Origin: Flavisolibacter sp.
Lineage (GTDB): Bacteria > Bacteroidota > Bacteroidia > Chitinophagales > Chitinophagaceae
Length of the DNA: 8,941 nucleotides
NCBI GenBank assembly: GCA_025936195.1
Contig: JAICTW010000059.1
Location: 1-8,941 of the forward strand
Reading direction: 5' to 3'
Shown: positions 5,965 to 8,941 of the stretch, piece after piece
How positions within the stretch are numbered: the stretch's first letter is position 1
How the letters are laid out: each line of letters starts with the position of its first letter
The notes under the pieces: model-generated
Told to the model about the DNA's origin: nothing
Database searches by the model: none
The model's input: only the letters and a program-made list of their open reading frames with translations
Translations under genes and position numbers: made by a program

Positions 5965-7209
5965 TTATTGCTTAATTACAGCAATAGATTTATTGCCGTT
6001 CCCTGCCGTCACGAAATACTGGCCTCTTGCCAGACTTGCAGGTAATTCTATTGAAAATGCATTGATACCTTGTTTTGCTTTGTAAGGGTGCTGATAAACA
6101 GTTTTGCCGGAGAGGTCCGTTACCATAAGCGGTATTGTTTCCGCTTTCAACGATGATACAATTATCTTCAGGGAAGAGGTAAACACCGTAGGAAATGCTT
6201 TTACTTCTGCAGCATTACTGTAACGCACCAGCACTGTTTTGCTATAGGTAAAACTGCCATCATTGTTTACCATTTTCAGTCGGTAATAATAGCTGCTGGC
6301 TACGTTATTATCATTGATTGTATATTCTGCAGTAACGGTTGAATTATGGCTTATCACTTTTCCGGCTTCATTAAAATCTCTACCGTTTTCACTGCGTTCA
6401 ACAATATAATAAGCCATTTCGCTTTCATTTGCTGTTTGCCATTTTAATGTATTTTTCCCTCCATCATTCTGTCCTTCAAAAGAAGTAAGTTGAACAGCAA
6501 GCGGCGATGGTTTTGAAAAAATAAGATTGCCAATACCAACGAATTGTACACCAGGATCAGAAATTACACCGCCAAGATTATCGTAGTGGATGGTAAGAGA
6601 GCTTATCATTTCACCTGTAAAATTAATTTTGATAGTCCCTTTTTGGTCGCTGGCATCGGATGCCGTATTTCCAGCCATCCCGCTTGCTTTATTCACATAG
6701 GCCTTGTTTCCCGAGATAGTAAGAAAATTTGGATCGGTTACAGCGTCATATTTTGTTAGAGTTGGGTTTACAGTAGTGGCGCCAATTGTTCCTGTAATTG
6801 TTACCCTGTCGAAATAACTATTACTGGTATTGTCAAGACGGTCTATATCGCCAAGATTGAAACTTAAATTATAAACTGGGGTTGAAAACGTAAATGTAAT
6901 ATCGGTGTACTGGGATGGGTTTGTATAGTCAAGAGCCACGAGTATATTACTGCTAGAACCTCCTACTGACATCATGCCGGAGTTAACCATTGGCGCACTA
7001 TAAGCTCCATAACTGGCAAATGCACCGCCTGATTTTGCGATGTTAACGCCGCAATTAATTCCCGACCCGCCAATATTATACGCATTGCCATGTATGGCGC
7101 CGATGCCCCAGGCTGGAGAAAAGGAAGAAGCCCAGTTCAGTGTATAGCTCTGTGCGGAAACAGAGAAAGAAATAGTTAACAGGACGAAGAGGTGTAGACT
7201 TGTTTTCAT
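5965..7209 (-). CDS. Secreted protein with type IX secretion (Por) C-terminal sorting domain
   Basis: A 414-residue exported protein, probably released or attached at the cell surface by the type IX secretion system. A Sec signal peptide (about 1-19, SVSA before Gln20) is followed by a beta-rich domain at about 22-232 that I do not recognise: Gly/Ser/Asn-rich, with the acidic stretch FNLGDIDRLDN (117-127) and the strand-like INFTGEMISSLTIHYDNLGG (195-214), suggesting a jelly-roll or lectin-like fold. A fibronectin-type-III-like domain common in Bacteroidota exoproteins spans about 236-330 (LTSFEGQ, TLKWQTANESEMAYYIVERS, YYYRLKMVNNDGSF). The last about 75 residues are a type A T9SS sorting domain: FPTVFTSSLKI, VTDLSGKTVY, GINAFSIELPASLARGQYFV and the terminal SIAVIKQ. 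The usual YPNP opening is FPTV here. No catalytic motif is evident; adhesion or glycan binding is a guess. It stands alone, with a 532-bp divergent spacer upstream to the histidine kinase. Confidence 0.9.
   Translation of the reverse strand: MKTSLHLFVLLTISFSVSAQSYTLNWASSFSPAWGIGAIHGNAYNIGGSGINCGVNIAKSGGAFASYGAYSAPMVNSGMMSVGGSSSNILVALDYTNPSQYTDITFTFSTPVYNLSFNLGDIDRLDNTSNSYFDRVTITGTIGATTVNPTLTKYDAVTDPNFLTISGNKAYVNKASGMAGNTASDASDQKGTIKINFTGEMISSLTIHYDNLGGVISDPGVQFVGIGNLIFSKPSPLAVQLTSFEGQNDGGKNTLKWQTANESEMAYYIVERSENGRDFNEAGKVISHNSTVTAEYTINDNNVASSYYYRLKMVNNDGSFTYSKTVLVRYSNAAEVKAFPTVFTSSLKIIVSSLKAETIPLMVTDLSGKTVYQHPYKAKQGINAFSIELPASLARGQYFVTAGNGNKSIAVIKQ
5966..5986 (-). terminator. Weak hairpin at the 3' end of the T9SS cargo gene
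   Basis: TATTGCT (5966-5972) and AGCAATA (5980-5986) form a perfect 7-bp stem with a 7-nt loop, overlapping the last codons and the stop. On the minus strand a TTTT run follows about 6 nt after the stem. The stem is AT-rich, so if it terminates at all it is a weak intrinsic terminator; it may be chance. Confidence 0.25.
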
Positions 7210-7333
7210 AAAATACGGTGTTAGGAGTTTTTCGGGGTTGCAGATTGATTGGCTTTAGCATGGATCAATGAATCCAAACTTTACTGGAAAACAAAATGGA
7301 ATATTCGATGAACCGGCTGCTCTGTGAAGCTTT

Positions 7334-7352
7334 TGTAGTTGAACCAACTACA
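7334..7352. repeat. Perfect 8-bp inverted repeat, TGTAGTTG-AAC-CAACTACA
   Basis: Arms TGTAGTTG (7334-7341) and CAACTACA (7345-7352) are perfect reverse complements around a 3-nt centre. It lies 125 bp upstream of the T9SS cargo start. The geometry suits either a dimeric regulator site in DNA or a tight RNA hairpin in the cargo leader. It is the strongest inverted repeat I found in the window; its function is unknown. Confidence 0.5.
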
Positions 7353-7388
7353 TAAGACCAAACAAAAAAATTTTGCGATAAAAAATGA

Positions 7389-7405
7389 AAAGGACGAAAT
7401 CCTTT
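7389..7405 (-). terminator. Terminator-like hairpin in the cargo gene leader (possible attenuator)
   Basis: On the minus strand, stem AAAGGA (7405-7400), loop TTTCG and stem TCCTTT (7394-7389) are followed by TCA and then six T residues. This resembles a weak intrinsic terminator, but it lies upstream of the cargo coding sequence with no minus-strand gene before it in the window. If the cargo transcript begins upstream (see 7491-7521), it would lie in the 5' leader and could act by attenuation. A 6-bp stem is marginal. Confidence 0.28.
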
Positions 7406-7490
7406 ATAGCGGGTGAGCTTTTGTTTCATAGTCGGACCAATTTTGTTTTCTATAGGGTTTTGATTCTGGTTTTTAAGTGGATCTACTTAG

Positions 7491-7521
7491 CAAAGTAACC
7501 AGTAATTAATGGTAAATACAA
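7491..7521 (-). promoter_or_regulatory. Candidate promoter for the T9SS cargo gene
   Basis: On the minus strand TTG (7521-7519) is followed after 20 nt by TTACTTTG (7498-7491) and then C. This fits the Bacteroidota layout of a -33 TTG, 17-23 nt, then TAnnTTTG, with one mismatch (TT for TA). It would give a leader of about 275 nt before the ATG at 7209, containing both inverted repeats. By-eye call. Confidence 0.3.
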
Positions 7522-7721
7522 GCTTTTCTAAGAAAAAATACTTAGTCGCTCCGTATTTTCCGCATAAGAGAATTGCCTTAGATATACTCACCTTACAGAT
7601 CAGTGGTTTAGACGTGACTTGTCAGCAACTATGGATATTAGATGAACTGGGAAGGCCTGAAATAAGGTTCGGATTAAACATGAAGAGAAGTAAGCAATCA
7701 GGTGTTATTGCTATATTATAA
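7509..7721 (+). CDS. Short hypothetical ORF, 70 codons, doubtful
   Basis: An open frame from ATG at 7509 to TAA at 7721, just before the histidine kinase (20-bp gap, same strand). The product would be a basic 70-residue peptide without signal peptide, membrane segment or recognisable motif. Against it: no promoter or family resemblance is visible, and a perfect -7 box for the kinase sits on its stop codon. For it: codon use is not obviously abnormal, and the spacing would allow co-transcription with the kinase. It may simply be the upstream spacer of the kinase. Confidence 0.25.
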   Translation: MVNTSFSKKKYLVAPYFPHKRIALDILTLQISGLDVTCQQLWILDELGRPEIRFGLNMKRSKQSGVIAIL

Positions 7722-7726
7722 ATTTG
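7719..7726 (+). promoter_or_regulatory. Candidate -7 promoter box of the histidine kinase gene
   Basis: TAAATTTG matches the Bacteroidota -7 consensus TAnnTTTG exactly. Transcription starting a few bases downstream would give a leader of roughly 10 nt before the ATG at 7742. It also covers the TTG at 7724, arguing against that codon as the start. No -33 TTG is present at 17-23 nt upstream. Confidence 0.33.
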
Positions 7727-7741
7727 AGGGTGAAATTTGAT

Positions 7742-8767
7742 ATGAAGAAAGAAGAATATCCTATGCTCGACCTGTTTGAAAAGACGCTTGACCTTGTTTG
7801 TATTGTAGATAAGCCGGGCTGGTTTAAAAAAGTAAATCCTGCTGTTATAAAGACCCTTGGCTATTCCGAACAAGAATTGTTTTCGCGGCCCGTTTCCGAA
7901 TTAATTCATCCCGACGATCGCGAAGCAACGGCACATAAAAGAGATCAATTATTGAGCAATACACCGCTTCTCAATTTTCAAAACCGGTATATTTCAAAAA
8001 CAGGTGCGGTAATTTGGCTGGAATGGACCTCTGTTTACATTCCTGAAAAAGAAGAGGTATTTGCCATAGCTAAGAATATTACCCGCCGAAAACAGGTGGA
8101 AATTGAAATTGAGGAGAACTATAAAAAATACAAAGACCTTGCTGCTCATTTCAAGCAACACGTAGAGAAGGACCGGCAGTATTTTGCCACAGAATTGCAC
8201 GAAGAATTGGCTCAGATAGCCACCGTGATAAAGATGGACATTGAATTACTGGCAAACGGACAGCAGCTGAATGAATTCTCCGAAACAAGGATGAACCATG
8301 TTTTGGCAACTACTGAAATGTTGATTGAAAAGATCCGCAGACTATCGTATTCTCTTAATCCTTCGCGAATTGCCGAATTGGGATTAAATGCAGTGCTTCG
8401 TTTCTTATGCTATGAATTCTCGGCGCTTACCGGCATTCCCTGCAGCTATGAAAGTTCGTTTGATGAAAAACACCTGGACCCTGAAGTGAAGCTTGATCTT
8501 TTAAGAATTTGCCAGGAAGCACTGCTTAATGTAATGCATCATGCACAGGCAACAGAAGTAAAAATCATACTGGAGCAAAAGGAAGATAAAATCGAACTTT
8601 CGGTTAGTGACAATGGCAAGGGCTTTGAGCGTGCAAACAGGCAAAGCTTCGGCTTACGCAATATGCAGGGCAGGACCGATTCCATCAATGGCAAGCTGCA
8701 AATTGAAAGTGAAGAAAGCAAAGGAACTAAAGTGAGTGTGAGTGTGGATACGAAGAAACAAAACTGA
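7742..8767 (+). CDS. Cytoplasmic PAS-domain sensor histidine kinase, HisKA_3 (NarX/DegS-like) type
   Basis: Two-component sensor kinase of 341 residues that should autophosphorylate on His and pass phosphate to a response regulator, typically of the LuxR/NarL type for this family. No signal peptide or membrane segment, so it is probably soluble and senses an internal cue. A PAS domain with PAC motif spans about 9-117 (NPAVIKTLGYSEQELFSRP, ELIHPDDR, FQNRYISKTGAVIWLEW, AIAKNITRRKQ); no ligand residues can be named. A charged, probably coiled-coil linker spans about 118-148. The HisKA_3 motif ATELHEELAQ has phosphoacceptor His153, with Glu where HD is usual. The ATPase has the N box ICQEALLNVMHHAQATEV (Asn263), G1 VSDNGKGFE (290-294) and G2 FGLRNMQGR, then SKGTKVSV. 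The ATG at 7742 is chosen over an in-frame TTG at 7724, which lies in a likely promoter box. No response regulator lies in the window. Confidence 0.94.
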   Translation: MKKEEYPMLDLFEKTLDLVCIVDKPGWFKKVNPAVIKTLGYSEQELFSRPVSELIHPDDREATAHKRDQLLSNTPLLNFQNRYISKTGAVIWLEWTSVYIPEKEEVFAIAKNITRRKQVEIEIEENYKKYKDLAAHFKQHVEKDRQYFATELHEELAQIATVIKMDIELLANGQQLNEFSETRMNHVLATTEMLIEKIRRLSYSLNPSRIAELGLNAVLRFLCYEFSALTGIPCSYESSFDEKHLDPEVKLDLLRICQEALLNVMHHAQATEVKIILEQKEDKIELSVSDNGKGFERANRQSFGLRNMQGRTDSINGKLQIESEESKGTKVSVSVDTKKQN

Positions 8768-8941
8768 ACCAGTGTTGTACTTCCAATCAGAGTATTGAAA
8801 ACCGCTAAGCTGCTTTAATAAGATTTGTCTGCTTTTGCCACGTCTAAAACCCTATCTCCTTCTTCATTTACATTGGCAACCATGATTGGTTTTCAGAAAA
8901 ATAATGACCAATGGACAATCCAGCATTGCCGGAACATTCAG
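8768..8941. other. Downstream flank without a supportable feature
   Basis: 174 bp after the kinase stop. I see no clear terminator hairpin with a T-run, no tRNA-like structure and no long reading frame. A 22-codon minus-strand frame (8883-8815) exists but is too short to support. A gene may begin beyond the right edge. Confidence 0.4.

Larger units (their letters stand above)
7210..7508. other. Intergenic region upstream of the T9SS cargo gene, with inverted repeats and no convincing gene
   Basis: About 300 bp (532 bp if the short ORF at 7509 is not real) between the divergent cargo gene and kinase. I find no plausible protein-coding frame: the short open frame at 7261-7076 (minus) mostly overlaps the cargo gene and has no family resemblance. 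The region is AT-rich with several A or T tracts. It contains an 8-bp-arm inverted repeat (7334-7352), a terminator-like hairpin (7389-7405) and part of a candidate minus-strand promoter (7491-7521), described separately. Confidence 0.6.

Noticed and set aside
5744..6085. 113-codon plus-strand open frame spanning the propeller start, the spacer and the cargo 3' end
   Set aside because: It is antisense to two genes with strong domain evidence, has no recognisable features and is explained as a shadow frame.
7474..7489. Inverted repeat TAAGT-GGATCT-ACTTA upstream of the short ORF
   Set aside because: Only 5-bp AT-rich arms with a 6-nt spacer; such symmetry is expected by chance in this composition.
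7724..7741. TTG at 7724 as the histidine kinase start, adding six residues
   Set aside because: The TTG is part of a perfect TAnnTTTG box (7719-7726), and an ATG at 7742 gives a normal N-terminus running straight into the PAS domain.
8815..8883. 22-codon minus-strand frame beginning MVANVNEEGD, ending in TAA
   Set aside because: It has a stop codon just upstream of its ATG, no promoter, no motif and too few codons to distinguish from chance, although its composition looks protein-like.

Overview
The window looks like an ordinary chromosomal stretch from a member of the Bacteroidota, probably near the Chitinophagaceae or Sphingobacteriia. Four things point there: a secreted protein with a type IX secretion (Por) C-terminal sorting domain, two lipoproteins with short lipobox signals, start codons without Shine-Dalgarno sequences, and several matches or near matches to the Bacteroidota -7 promoter box TAnnTTTG. 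The base composition looks moderately AT-rich. I see no rRNA, tRNA, CRISPR array, insertion sequence or integrase.

Left half (1-4827): a tripartite RND drug-efflux locus. Three minus-strand genes run right to left: a TolC/OprM-type outer-membrane channel (4137-2824), an AcrA/MexA-type periplasmic adaptor lipoprotein (2781-1657) and an AcrB/MexB-type inner-membrane RND pump (from 1591, running off the left edge). The gaps of 42 and 65 bp suggest one transcript. A TetR/AcrR-type repressor (4249-4827) is divergently transcribed. The 111-bp divergent region holds two overlapping inverted repeats (4221-4240) that are the obvious operator candidate. The expected circuit is repression of the pump operon and of the regulator itself, relieved by a pump substrate.

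Middle (4848-7209): two minus-strand genes for exported proteins. The first encodes a predicted outer-membrane or periplasmic lipoprotein with a beta-propeller of roughly seven YVTN/NHL-like blades (5843-4848). The second encodes a 414-residue T9SS cargo (7209-5965) with an unrecognised beta-rich N-terminal domain, a fibronectin-like domain and a type A sorting domain.

Right part (7210-8941): a long intergenic region with two good inverted repeats and candidate promoters, a doubtful 70-codon ORF (7509-7721), then a soluble PAS-HisKA_3 histidine kinase (7742-8767) with no response regulator inside the window. The last 174 bp contain nothing I can support.

I do not see a clear undescribed system. 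The observations most worth checking are the TetR operator with a possibly leaderless tetR mRNA, the structured leader of the T9SS cargo, the replaced phenylalanines in the RND drug pocket, the novel-looking N-terminal domain of the cargo, and the orphan kinase. Promoter and operator calls are by eye.
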